DNA from: Aldrovandia affinis
Taxonomy: Eukaryota; Chordata; Actinopteri; Notacanthiformes; Halosauridae
Length of the DNA: 64,000 nucleotides
Direction of reading: 5' to 3'
Assembly: GCA_029706075.1 (NCBI GenBank)
Contig: JAINUG010000328.1
Location: 124,001 to 188,000, forward strand
The translations under genes and the position numbers were made by a program. Each line of letters begins with the position of its first letter. Position 1 is the stretch's first letter. Shown in pieces: positions 23,636 through 35,884 of the stretch. The notes under the pieces are model-generated. The model ran no database searches. It worked only from the letters and a program-made list of their open reading frames with translations, and was not told the DNA's origin.

Positions 23636-23739
23636 TGACTAGAGTTACCTGTATCGGTTCTCGGAGCAATACTTTGCTCACTGGCCTCTAGTTACCTGAT
23701 CACCTGATCCGCCCCCCGCCAAACCCCCACAGAACAACT

Positions 23740-24015
23740 AAAAAGACCGGCTACTGGGGACCTCCCGGGTGGTTTTGGCTATGGCTGGGAGTGCCACTAG
23801 GGGGTGGCAATTGTCTGTCTGCCCCAGGGAGGGGTAGGGATAAAAGCAGAATGAGCTTGCTGCATATATGAGTGGTCCTGTGTGTTACGATGACAGGCAC
23901 GGTGCAGTGCTCACTACTGGTCTCGGGACCACGGCAGCGAGTTCTCATACGAGGGAGGGTGTAATTGACATGAAAAAGAGAGGTTATTTATAATTGGATA
24001 CTAAATTGGGAGAAA
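23740..24015 (+). repeat. dispersed repeat family A, copy 1
   Basis: It shares blocks with the reverse complement of 42000-42300 (GGAGTGCCACTA.GGGG, GGCAATTG, CTGCATATA, CTAAATTGGGAGAAA). It is probably a SINE-like family. A third partial copy of the end lies near 45245-45290. Confidence 0.6.
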
Positions 24016-24279
24016 CAATGGGAATAAGCAGCAAAAATAGAAAATAAAAAAGCAAAGAAAGACTGGCCACACTGACCTGGGTCCAGGTATAGGAAAGAAG
24101 AGGTGACCCAGCCGACTGAAGCGCAACGATTGCACTCCTCTTCCACCTAAAATCCGACAGTGCCAGGAGTTTATCTGGCTGGGTTTTTTTCCCTCCTTTT
24201 GCTTGGAAATGGGGTTGTAACCTTGGCGATAGGGTTATTGAACCTTCCCTGGTGAATTTTAAATATGAACTCACATCGA

Positions 24280-24659
24280 GGGCGGCACAGTGGTGCATTG
24301 AATAGCACTGTCGCCGCACAGCAAGAGGGTCCCGTGTTTGATCCCGGCCGGGGTCTTTCTATGTGGAGTTTGCATGTTCTCCCCATGTCCGTGTGGGTTT
24401 CCTCCAGGTACTCCAGTTTCCTCCCACAGTCCAAAGACATGCACGTTAGGCTAATTGGAGAGTCTAAATTGCCCGTAGGTATGAGCGTGTGAGTGAATGG
24501 TGTATGTGCCCTGCGATGGATTGGCGACCTGTCCAGGGTGTATTCCTGCCTCTCGCCCAATGCATGCTGGGATAGACTCCAGCCCCCATGTGACCCTGAC
24601 CAGGAATATGGTAATAGATGATAGATAGATAGATAGATAGATAATGAATGAATGAATGA
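24280..24659 (+). mobile_element. tRNA-type SINE with target-site duplications
   Basis: Starts GGGCGGCACAGTGGTGC and contains A-box-like (GTGGTGCATTGAATAGCA) and B-box-like (GTTTGATCCC) promoters. The common fish SINE body follows (TGGAGTTTGCATGTTCTCCC, CCAAAGACATGCA). It ends in (GATA)n and (TGAA)n. The 15-base direct repeat ATGAACTCACATCGA lies at 24265-24279 and 24660-24674. Confidence 0.88.
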
Positions 24660-24674
24660 ATGAACTCACATCGA

Positions 24675-25680
24675 TAGCCATCACACCCCAATATTGTTTA
24701 ATGTCAAATACAAATGTATTTTGTGTGTGTGTTATAATGTTTATTATTATTTTTAGTCCATCAACACTTCATTATATGCTGACTTGTTTTGTAGGTGGTC
24801 TCTGTTTTATGTCTTAGTTGGATTAGGTGACTGTAGCAGAACCCAGGGTGCCAAGTTTCAACTCCGCCAATGATCAATAATAAAACCACATACACAGGCA
24901 AATGCAACAAAAGGGGTTTTAAAATACTGTCACACTGAAGAGCATGTGGAATAATTGGCTGGCAATGTGTCCATCACTGTAACATTGGAATATTTGTAAA
25001 AAAGAAAAATTACAAATAAAAATAAACCTAATGTGAATTTTGTCACATGCTAATGATGTATGAAGTGCACATCACCGATCTCTAACGTGAATGTTTTTGT
25101 CACGATGAATAAATACTGGACATCTGATAAAGTATGGGGTCCTAGTTCCTGTCTCCAAAGAAAATCATATATTTTATATTTTATACGTTCTTTCTCAGCT
25201 GATATATGGCATTATCTTTTCCTCTTGTAAAATTGGTTTTGCACTACAGAAAAAAGTATTGCCACCAGACTGGTATCAAGACTAACAGCCTTTCAGGCAA
25301 ACCAATGTGGAATAGTCTAGAATCTAAGCATAAGGAAAAGATTTACATCTGAATATTTGTAGATTGTGTGTGTGTGCATGTGTGTATGAATATTGTGTGT
25401 GTGTGAGTATGTGCATGCATGTGTGTGCATGTGTGCTTGTGTACATGCATGTATGTGTGTGCATGTGAGATAGAGTGATAAGGGGAGCAGGAGGCATTTT
25501 AACAGGTACTCCTCTGACCACATAGAGAGTGTGTGTGTGTGGGCGGGGGGTAGCTGGAGAGAAGAGCATGGAACCCCATTGCCTCTGATTTGAGTGAACT
25601 GAATCATAATTATTTATATGAAAGACAGACAATTTTTCACAAGAGAATTTCTCTGCTCCATTCTGTCCTCCCCATGGGGG
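24675..25680. other. intergenic region with TG repeat and a shared repeat
   Basis: Bases 25366-25470 are a TG microsatellite followed by the same GGGGAGCAGGAGGC block as at 6920. Bases 24830-24960 (ending CAACAAAAGGGGTTTTAAA) resemble a piece of the LTR-like repeat at 10139. No gene is seen. Confidence 0.45.
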
Positions 25681-25684
25681 GGGT

Positions 25685-27866
25685 ATAACTAATAAAAGAG
25701 GAGGGGGAGTGGGAAAAGATTATCTTAATGTGCAGGAAATTCCAGGTATTATCTCATTCATTCCTTGTGAGGACATTTGGATTAGATTACTGGGAGATCA
25801 TGTGAAGGGCCTGGATATAGGAGTATGCTATAGACCTCCAGCTTCAGACAGTAACATAAATAGTATGCTCTTTGGTAACATAAAACAAACCTGTGCTGAA
25901 GGAGAGACGATAATAATGGGCGACTTCAATTACCCCTCTATTATTTGGGAGGTAGTGACAGGTCAGGGTAAATGTGAAGAGGAGTTTTTAGATGTGGTCA
26001 ATGACTACTGGATCTGGTTTTGTGTAACAATCCTGATAGAATTTGCAGCACAGAGGTAGTAGAACCACTAGGGGCAAGTGATCACAGTGCAGTTATTTTT
26101 TTATCTTTTTTGGCAAGTTAAGACAGCCTCCTCTAACTGTAGAATGTTTCATTTCAGACGAGCTGACTTTAATAAAATGAGAGAGAAATTAAATAATATA
26201 GATTGGGTAAAACTTCTAGATTGCAGAACTGTGAATGAAAAATGGACTACATTTAAAAGGGTTATTGTAGATGTACATTGTAAATTCATCCCAAAAGTAA
26301 GGAAAAATTGGATGAAAAAACTGTCTGCAGTGGAGGCAGTATGAGGCAAAAGAAAAGACTGTACAGAGTATATAAAAAGGCAAACCCAGAGAGAAACAAG
26401 TTTAGATTATTGTAATATGCGGGCTAAGGCTAAAAAGGAAATAAGATCAGCTAAAAGGTGATTTGAAATTAAAATTTCCCAAGATGCAAAAAGTAATTCT
26501 ATTTTTAAGTTTTTCAATATTGTAGTAGAAAAGGGAAAGTTAATGATGAGGTTAAGTGCATTAAGAATATGGAAGGAACTTTGGTTTATAATAATAAGAA
26601 TATTGCTAACACACTAAACAGTTACTTTGTTGAGAGCTTTACTAGAGAAGAGGTTATAAATATGCCTAAATGAATAGCCAAGGTACAGAATGTTTTGGAG
26701 GACTTTGAGATAAGGGACGTATAAGTACTACAAAAACTACAAAAACTTAAGACAAAATAAGGCAGCAGGCCCTGATGGCATATATCCCAGAGTACTCAAA
26801 GAACTTGGGGAAATTATATATAAACCATTGACAGATATTTTTATGCAATCCATAATCACTGGAGAAATACCAGATGACTGGAAGCAGGGTAGTATAATTC
26901 CAATATATAAGAAGGGGGACCGTACTGACCCAGGGAAACTATAGGCCTGTCAGTGTAACTTGCATCGCATGTATTATTAGGGATAAGTTGGAATCATTCT
27001 TGAAAAATAATAGTATTTTAAGGGAGAGCCAACATGGTTTTCTCAAAGGGAGGTCATGCCTAACAAACCTCCTGGACTTTTTTGAAGAGGCTACAAAGTG
27101 TGTTGACCTGAACCAGGCTTATGATATTATGTATATGGACTTTCAGAAAGCATTTGACAAGGTACCACATGAGAGGCTCATTGCTAAAATGAATTCAGTA
27201 GGAATTTCAGGAGTTGTTTCAGAGTGGGTTCATAATTGGCTGCAAGGGTGAATACAAAGAGTAACAGTAGGTGGGGCCGTATCTGACCTCGGTGCTGTGG
27301 GCAGTGGTGTCCCGCAGGGATTGGTGCTGGGACCTCTGATCTGCTGGGACCTCTGCTCTTCCTTATTTGCATAAAACATGCAGTTCTGGGGACCGCACTA
27401 CAAGAAAGATATAAAAGCTCTTGAAAAAGTTCAGGGCAACTAAACTGATACCTGGTATGAATGGTAAAAGAGGATAGACTTAAGACACTCAATCTATTTT
27501 AGCTACTTAGCAAATGGAGACTTAGGGGGGATTTGATTGAGGTTTTTAAATTCCTAAAAGGGATTAACAAAGTGAAATACCAAAGATGTTTTAAGATAAG
27601 TGGGGTCAGCAGAACAAGAAGCCACAGGTGGAAATTAGTTAAAGGCAAATTCCGCACAGATATTAGGAGGTTTTTCTTTACACAGAGAGTTGTCAATGCC
27701 TGGAACAGCTTGCCAGGTCGGGTAGTAGAGGCAGAAACACTTGGGCTATTCAAGTCCAGGCTAGATGCAATACTAGATACTCTTTAGATTAGGACATGAC
27801 GAGCCTAGATGAGCTGAACGGCCCGTTCTCGTTCATCATATATTCTTATGTTCCTATGTTCTTATC
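25685..27866 (+). mobile_element. CR1-group LINE, copy 1, degraded
   Basis: A 5'-truncated non-LTR retrotransposon. Endonuclease motifs IMGDFNYPSIIW and GASDHSAVIFL lie at 25915-26100, the RT segment MDFQKAFDKVPHERL near 27137, and the C-terminal stretch RFFFTQRVVNAWNSLPGRVV near 27670. The 3' end has ACGGCCCGTTCTC and TTCTTATGTTC repeats. Frameshifts, stops and an internal loss of about 420 bp (near 27375, compared with the copy at 53830) show it is dead. Confidence 0.85.
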
Positions 27867-28509
27867 TCCAGGGACCTCATTTATAAAACATGCTTACACA
27901 CAGATTTGATCTTAGAACGTGCGTACGCTCAAATCCACGCCAAAGTTCAGATTTATAAAAATGGTCTTTGACGTGGAAAAGTACTCAGCTCCACGTCAGG
28001 TTTCAACTTGGTATACGCACGTTTCCTTGTGGCAATGTTGGAGTACTGCAGGTATTCGGAAATCTAAGAGCGCCAACATGTCGTCTGCTGCCTAATTGTT
28101 TCCTGATTATTATTATTATTATTGTTATTATTATTAGTAGTAGTAGATGCTGTTGTAGTTGTATTACCAGATTGAACACATTGTTTAGGCTATACGTAAT
28201 GGTTTGCACAATAAAGTTATTAATAAATTAAAACAACATAAGCTAGGCTACTTGTGGAAAACAAAACAAAAACACAAATTGGTTTTCCAAAACTACCCCT
28301 ATTAGCATAATTGACACATCTTTGAAGGAAATGTATTTAATATACATATTATGGTTCCACACGTGTAAAACATTTTGGTCAATTTATAGGCTATATAAGA
28401 AGCGAATGAGTTATTAGAGATCAGGCAGACTTCTTTGCGCATGATGATGAATGGCTGATAAGCAGGTACCGTTTGCCGAGAGCTACGCTATTTAGAGCTT
28501 TGTGCCCAG

Positions 28510-28875
28510 ATGGGCCCGAATTTACAGAGACGCACCAACTGCAACCAGGCCATACCCGTCGAGGTGCAATTGTTATCCGTCCTTGGGTTCCTGGCTACAG
28601 GAACATTCCAAAGAGAAATTGGTGATCGGTCAGGCATATCCCAGTCATCGGTTAATAGAATTATGCCAGCTGTACTTCGAGGCATCATTCGTTTGTCCCC
28701 TCAGTACATAAAGTTGCCTTACGCTGCCGAGGAGCTGCAGAATGTGAAAGAGGATTTTGTATGCACAACAGGATTCTCCAACATCATAGGTGCAATAGAT
28801 TGCACTCACGTTGCCATATGGGCACCCCATGCAAATGAGTATGTATATGTTAACAGGAAAAAATATCACTCAATT
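28510..28875 (+). pseudogene. Harbinger (HARBI1-like) transposase, 5' part
   Basis: Reads GTFQREIGDRSGISQSSVNR (helix-turn-helix), then GFSNIIGAIDCTHVAIWAP with the first catalytic Asp, and NRKKYHSI, where the frame is cut by the insertion. The family normally continues with N-V-Q-x-I-C-N-A, found intact at 31370. Confidence 0.9.
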
Positions 28876-31369
28876 CGTTTTTTACAATTGCTATCAACCT
28901 TTTTTCAGTTCTGTAGTCACATTTCCAAAACTCTTAACACAGTTAGCACAACATCAGTCTGTGTGGGCTATACAATTAAAACATTTATTGTTCCTTTGAC
29001 ACAAAATGCATACAGTTAACACATTTTAAAAATGCTTGAACTTATTTTACACACAAGCTCAACCAAGACCAAAACAATGGATTTTTACTGCCAAATTTAC
29101 AAACACTTTCACACTGTATGTCAGAACAGATAACCTCATGTTCTAAACCTAACTTATAGGCTAAAGTTGAAGTGAACAGCAGTTCACATTGTAGATTGAA
29201 ACACAAATATATGTATTTTTTTTCATTGCTATTGAGAAACAGCTGATTGAAGATATGCAAATAGATCAATCACAGCTGATTGCCGTCTAGGAAACATGCT
29301 CAGGTGTTGAGGCTCTTTCAATCGCATGACCATATAGTATAAAAAGGGGACCTCTTTGGGCTGATCTCGTGTGGACAAAGAATAATATAGAGCAACAGAA
29401 AGAGAGAAAGAAGAATGGCTGGATGAGGGAGAGGAAGACGAGCACCAGGACAAGGGAGAGGAGTTGGACAAGGACAAGGGAGAGGAGTTGGACAAGGCCA
29501 AGGGAGAGGAATAGCTGCACAAGGACAAGGTAGAGGGAGAGGAGTTAGAATGCGTGTTGGCGCTCAAAAAAGGGCCAGAGCTAGGGTAACAGATGAGATA
29601 AGATTAAGCATCCATTGTCCGGATTTTTTGAGAAACCAACAGGTAGGATATTGTATAAGGGCTTCTCCTACTGCACAGTGTAAATCATTTTACCATGTAT
29701 TACAGTAATTGTATGCCTCCAGTCCCTAATATGTAACTGTAATCCTTTGTTCCTCTAAGGATTCAACGTCTACCTCCCTCAGGGGGCAGAGGACAGCTCC
29801 TAAATAAACAACAGGAGCTTGCCATTGTAAACATGGTGATTGCTGACAATGAGATAAAACTGAAGGAAATTCAGGCCAGAGTTTGAGGACAACCTTGTCT
29901 TTGGGAATATTGAAGGAATCAGCATAACATCTATTTCTCACTCTGGCTAAACACAGGGTCCAAATGAAACAACTGCATAAAGTTCCTTTTGAAAGGAACA
30001 GTGAGCGCATCAAAGTACTCCGTCACCAATATGTTCAGGTATAAACCTGGGGTACAGTAGGACATACAGTAGGTATACAGCAAAGCATTTACACACTGTT
30101 TGATTACTTTCAGAGAGTCATGGAGTTGGAGGCCAATCAAGCCCCACATGACATCATCTACATTGACAAGGCTGGCTTCAACTTGGTGAAAAGGCGTCGG
30201 CGGGGAAGAATCATAATTGGCAAAAGGGCCACAGTTGCCGTGCCGGGCCAGAGAGGAGCCAACATCACCATGTGCGCCGCAATCTCCAACAATGGTGCGC
30301 TCCTGCACAAATGTGAGATTGGCCCCTACAACACCGACCGCCTTCTCCTGTTTTTAGAAGACCTAAGAATGATGTCCCTTTTCCTTGCCCCTTACTCCCC
30401 TTTCCTCAACCCCATTGAGGAGTTTTTTTCAGCCTGGAGATGGAAGGTTTTCGATCATCGTCCACACGACCAAATGTCCCTCCTGGATGCAATGGATGCT
30501 GCATGCCAAGACATCACAGCTGAACACTGCCAGGGGTGGATAAGGCATGCCAAAAGATTCTTCCCAAGGTGCCTTGCCAGAGAAGATATAAGGTGTGATG
30601 TGGATGAGAACATGTGGCCAAATGCAGAAGACCGGGCAGATTAGAAGAGGAGTTTGTATTTTTCTTTTTTAATTTCTTCTGTGCCTTTTTCTGTTTGTAT
30701 ATTTTGTATTTTCACACAATGGTGACCAGCAGCTATATTGCATATTACTCTTGCAGTAATTTCCCGTTGCAAATAAAGCCTTTAATGCAGTAATTCTGTC
30801 ACTTACTGTCTTATTTTTTCATAAACTGTACATTCTATAAAGCTACTCTGAGATGGGTCATTCACTTTTGGTATTGAATGTTTGCAAAAAAAAGAAACAA
30901 AATGCATGCATTTACTAAACCCAACAAAAGAAAAATGTAGAGGCTTCAAAAGAAACTGCAGTGCAAAAGACAATTTATGTTCAATACAATATATTGTCTA
31001 TTGTATAAGGGCAGAACTGACACATGTAAAGTAATGCAGTTTCTGTAATTCCATCTGCTGTTAGTGTTTTTTATGACATTGTGCTATGATTGACTAAATG
31101 TTCCTGTTAAAGGAGAACATGTGTTAGTGTTTTGGAAGAATTATTTGATTTTGAGACATGTTTGCAGTGTTTTGGTAGACTTAGTGTATTGTGTTAGTGT
31201 ATTCTTGTATTTTGAAAATTAGTGTTGGTGTTTAGTTTACAATGTATGATTTTGAGCATGAAATTAACCGTTTTGCCAATTGTGTGTGGTAGGTGTGTTG
31301 GTGCGTTAAGAGTTTAGGATAAGTGTTAAATGTATTGAAAAATGCTTTATAGCGATCATAAAAAACTGT
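28876..31369 (+). mobile_element. IS630/Tc1-like transposon nested in Harbinger
   Basis: About 2.5 kb with inverted ends: GTTTTTTACAATTGCTATC on the left against GTTTTTTATGATCGCTATA (complement of the right end). It is precisely placed between the Ile and Asn codons of the host transposase. The exact target duplication is unclear. AATAAA at 30771 probably ended its transcript. Confidence 0.8.
29415..30644 (+). pseudogene. DDE_3 (IS630-like) transposase, broken
   Basis: The N-terminus is a Gly/Arg/Gln-rich stretch (GRGVGQGQGRG repeats) that meets a stop at its fourth codon. There is an apparent intron (about 29641-29759), then RGQQLLNKQQELAIVNMV. From 30120 it reads APHDIIYIDKAGFNLVKRR (first Asp) and FLAPYSPFLNPIEEFFSAWR (Glu). 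About 40 residues that should hold the second catalytic Asp (WDN motif) are missing between EDL and RMMSLF near 30366. Confidence 0.8.
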
Positions 31370-31850
31370 AATGTGCAACTCATTTGCAATGCCCGTATGG
31401 CAATTCTAAACGCCGTTGCAAGATGGCCAGGGTCGACGCACGACTCCTTCATTGTGCGTAATTGCAGTGTGGGGAATCGTCTAGAGGCTGGAGCAGGCGG
31501 AGATGGTTGGCTTCTAGGTAAATCACTTTTTTCTTTGTACTTTGCTGCTTTTTAGATTTTTTAATGTGCATAAAATAATTATCTCTACACAACCAGGTGA
31601 CAGAGGTTATCCGCTGAAGCCATGGCTTCTCACCCCCATAGCGCACCCACAGACAGCCGAAGAAGCCCACTTTAACACGGTTCATATCTGCGCACGGTCA
31701 GTAGTGGAGCGCACTATCGGAATGTTCAAGGGAAGGTGGCGGTGTCTGGATGCATCAGGAGGGAGGCTGTTGTATGAGCCCAACAAGGTGTGCCGAATTA
31801 TCTTGGCCTGTTGTGTGCTTCACGAGATGATGAAATGCACATGGATGTAG
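31370..31850 (+). pseudogene. Harbinger transposase, 3' part
   Basis: Continues the split frame: NVQLICNARMAILN, ARWPGSTHDSFI (second Asp); then a GT-AG intron (31516-31596, by frame and consensus), DRGYPLKPWLLTP and ARSVVERTIGMFKGRWRCLD (Glu), HEMMK. A frameshift follows before DVEDPPPLPADWN. The DDE residues are all present. Confidence 0.88.
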
Positions 31851-32361
31851 AAGATCCCCCTCCACTACCCGCTGACTGGAATACACATGCCACTGCGCTC
31901 ATGAGAAGACGGCAGTTGATTCACATGTTATTCCAACAGGTAAGAATGTTATTGGATAAAAGTCAAACTATAAATTCACTTTTTTCCAAAATATTTTATT
32001 CACACACACCGTTTAGTCTACAAGATCTGACAGAGTCTGGTTAATCTGAACCAGAGCCTGTCGCACCTGCCTAAGTTCGGCAACTACTTCACCAACTGAC
32101 TGAATAAGATCCCTTTGTGACCGTAGGGCGGCCTCAGATAGGACCCTCCCCTGACTGGGATAGCCTGAAGTGGATGCTGGTGAGGGCCGGGGAGATTACT
32201 CCTGTGCGGGAGCGTTCACTCTTGCTGTTGCTGCTGCCGTTTGGGAGACGCGTCCACCAGGGGCCGTTCTTCGCTGGATTGGTTCTTCATCTGCATTAAT
32301 AAAATTGCACAATTACAACAACGTTGCAAGTTTCATTATTTATACTAGATCTTACTTGGTT

Positions 32362-32781
32362 TTAACCACATGCCAGCGTACCTTCTGAAGCTGCAGCAGT
32401 GAAACGATCCGTGTCACCTTCCGCATAGACGCCAAGAACAGCACTCTCTCCAATGATAGCAGCTATTTTGTCATCCTCTGGGGTGAGGTTTGTGGTGCGA
32501 ATTCCACCTCCCGTGGCCTGCACACTGGCCCTATGGCATGCAATGCTCTGTTTTGACCTCAGTTTTAAATCGTACAACTTTTTCCTTACGTCCTTCAGGG
32601 ACCTTTGCTGCCCCCCACCTCGTTCACAGCCTGGGCTACAGACTGCCAGGCCACGTACTTGGCTTTACTGGTAAAGCCACTGGAAAGGCTCCCAAACAGC
32701 GTCCCTGCACACATCTGCACCTCCGCCAACAGGACCTCGATTTCGGCCTCGCTAAAATTATTTTTCTTGCAGCTCGCCATT
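32362..32781 (-). pseudogene. Harbinger Myb/SANT-like DNA-binding protein
   Basis: Minus strand: MASCKKNNFSEAEIEVLLAE, FTSKAKYVAWQSVAQAVNEV, then after a one-base frameshift in a G-run (near 32615) KDVRKKLYDLKLRSKQSIAC and GGGIRTTNLTPEDDKIAAII. It is the accessory protein usual in Harbinger elements, related to NAIF1-type proteins. Confidence 0.8.
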
Positions 32782-33496
32782 ATCAAGTACAGTTGGGTTT
32801 TGATTTGACCGCATTTATATGCTAATGATATTAATTAGGGGGCGTTTACAAGGCGGAGATCTAAAACCATTCAGCTGCACACAATTTCAAGATCATTTGT
32901 GATTTAGAGATTTCACATCTGGGGGACTGGTGTACACACATTTTTTTGTGCGTACGTTCAGTTTCTCTGAATCACACTTACGCACATTTCAGAAATGATC
33001 TTAGATCAAATGTAGGATGGTTTCTACGCAACTTTTTATAAATGAGGCCCCAGGTTTGCAAATCTTGAAATCAAGAGTTTAGAATTAATTCTAGGGTTCT
33101 ATCTGACATTCCTGTCAAAAAGTATTATTGTTATTAACATGGGAATGTTCTTTGTTGTCTTTTTGCAACATAAAACACCTGAAATGGCTTCTTTCAAACA
33201 AATTAAAACTAACATAGATGGGCGTGGCTTTTGATACATCAGCAACTTGCAAACCTGAAACGTTAGGGAAGCCTGAAATGTTAGGGAAGCCCAATACAAA
33301 ACCAGTTCTACTGTCGCAAACTTTTGAGACAGTAATAAAAGTCAGTAATATGATCCTATTTTTACATTTTCAAAATACTGAACAATTTTTCCCCCCTACT
33401 TTTTTTTTCCCCCAATTTGAGAAGGGCAGTTGGATCTCTAGTGTCTCATACCTGTCACCTGAACCTGAGGAAGGAACACTGCAGCCATGCCCTTCT

Positions 33497-34769
33497 GGGC
33501 CCGTATTCACAAAGAATTTTATCTTACCACTAGGAGTACTTCTAAATCGCACTAAAACCTTTTAGTTAGGAGTCCCACCTTAAAACCTATTCACAAAGCT
33601 GCAAAGACAAACTCATACTAAGGAATTCCTAGAATTTTCAAGCTAAGAGTGAGGGCGGGGTTGACGTCGTTGCTATGGATGACATTGTTTCTCATGAACG
33701 AGCTTACTCAGAATGCCCACAGCGATTGGCTGATATAGGGGATGGGTGTGTAACGGATCGCAGTTGATCCGTGATCCGTACGGATCAGCCCCCACGGTTC
33801 GGCACGCATATGATCCACGGATTAATAGCTAAATTGAACCATCATAGAGAAATAGTTTTTCTGCCGCTGTTACGTTATAAGGTAACAATTCCCTAAATCT
33901 CGATGCAGAGTTACAGTGAAGAGATAGACAACCATGTATGTTTTGGTTTGCTTTGTTTTTCATACTAAATGCCTTTCTGGGAGGCATGTTTTTAGAAACG
34001 CGACCAAATTAAATAGAATTTAAACATTAGCGATCTTTTAATTTTGTATTAAATTAATTCAGGCATAAGACCACCCTAGTTAAATCGCCTAAGGCGTACT
34101 GAATCAAAAAATGTATTTTGTGAAATCTTCGAATAAAGATTTAGTGAAATAACTTACATTGAAAAACTTAAATTATCATTCATTTAATTCCTTGAGAATA
34201 GTTCCTGGTAATTTTTGGTGGAAATGTGCCTTTGGGCCCCGTTATAATTTTTTTTGCTGATCCGAAAAATGATCCGATGCACCCCTATTATATTCTAATA
34301 AAGATTCTAAAATACAAATGTAGGCTACGTGTCACTGATTTAACATGAAACCAAGAATACTGACTAGTCAATTGGTTACATGTCTGCATCTCGTAAACAA
34401 TCAGCGGGTAGCCTATCTATATATAATATATATAATACCCTCGCGATTGAGGCGGTACCTTTTTATGAGCTCTGTATCATTCAATATCTCCAAAGTGTTT
34501 ACGCGATTGCGAGGACGATTGCCGGCAGCAGCCATTTTCGGATCGCTGTCAGTAGGTCTTTAGCGACTTAGAAGTCCTCTTGACTGCTTCTAACTTCTCC
34601 TGGACTTAGGAGCTGTTTTTAGCTCTCAAACCCTTTGTGAAATACTCTTATCCCAAAAATCCTAAATCCTAAATTTATGAGTGACACGCCCATTATTTTT
34701 CAGAGTTGCTCCTAAATTGCGGAGTTACGACCAACTTTTACCCTTAAAATGCTTTGTGAATACGGGCCC
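33497..34769. mobile_element. TIR element with GGGCCCGTATTCACAAAG ends
   Basis: The ends are exact inverted copies (GGGCCCGTATTCACAAAG and CTTTGTGAATACGGGCCC), 1273 bp apart. Subterminal TCCTAAAT/TTAGGAG motifs lie at both sides. No transposase was found, so it is non-autonomous; superfamily unresolved (possibly Harbinger). Confidence 0.85.
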
Positions 34770-35884
34770 TGATGTCTCCAAGACTGCAAGTCAGTGACTG
34801 TTCTTCCACACAACTGTGGTACACCGTGCTACAGGAGAGCTATAGTCGATTGGAGGAGAGGCATATAACACCCGATAGCACCTGGTAGCCTGTGTCTGGC
34901 ATGCCGTCAGGAGGTGTCAATGGTCGTCTCATTCTCAGACTGCAACCCCCCCACTTACTATCTGATTAAATTTGTCTACAAAAAGATGATAGCTTTTGAT
35001 CTCTTTGATTTCTTAAGTGTTTTTCATTGGCTGGCTGTTAGAGAATCCATCTCTTAAGAGATTGTGATTCGTTGTACACGAGTGGATCAACAGGGCTCCT
35101 CTCTGCGATATGGGTGGGGCTAATCACCGAACACAGTACTTTTACAGGCAGATGTTCCTGTGGGAAAACACTTGTGCCGTCCAACAGTGAGCTTTCACAC
35201 CTCACACACAGCAAATCAATGCACATCCGCTTGTGCTCAGAATGCAGTTTCCGGTCTGAGGTGAATCCTGAGCAAACAAGGGGCTTGCAACAGAGGAGGT
35301 GGATCTGAAGGCGACTGATGTAGCAAACCCATTCAGCGTTACATTCGCTGCTTACAGCTGGCAAGAGGTTACTATTACTACAACATGCAAGGTTCTGCGA
35401 CAGAAGAGGCCACACAACTACATTCTTTACAAATGAAACATACAGTAAACAGATTGTACACCCAAAACTGTTTTCTAATCAAATGAGTGAATTGGTGAAT
35501 GAATGAATGAAATAGTCTGATTCAGATGAGAGTGAGGAAAGGACAGTTTGGGCTCGTGAAAAATAATGCAAACGCTGGCAGACCGTGAACTCCAGCTGGA
35601 GTTTGGGCTCAACGCACGTGAACTCCAGCTTGGACTCGTGAATGGATTCCCACAAAGTGATGTTACCGTTAACACAAAGCGTTACGAGCTCAGATTTAGC
35701 CAGTCCCAGGCAACCAGTCCAGATTCTGACACCCGCGTCGACCAGGAGAATTCAGGACGGCTCTGAATCAGGTGCAACATACTGTTTGCGTTGTAAGAAA
35801 AATCTTGCATCTCCAAAAAGACAACAGGAAATGAGAAGAACTGTTTATTATTACATTACATTAGGCTTACATGTTTGAGTCACG
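34770..35884. other. intergenic stretch, nothing firm
   Basis: Single-copy-looking sequence between a TIR element and the likely wdr37 poly(A) site. A short duplicated GTGAACTCCAGCT block occurs at 35586-35635. No coding or RNA gene was recognised. Confidence 0.4.

Larger units (their letters stand above)
27871..33051 (+). mobile_element. PIF/Harbinger transposon, interrupted
   Basis: The ends are inverted (CCTCATTTATAAAA on the left; its complement TTTATAAATGAGG on the right). It carries both Harbinger genes, a transposase on + and a Myb/SANT-like protein on -. It abuts the 3' tail of the CR1 LINE. A second transposon (28876-31369) splits the transposase. Confidence 0.88.
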
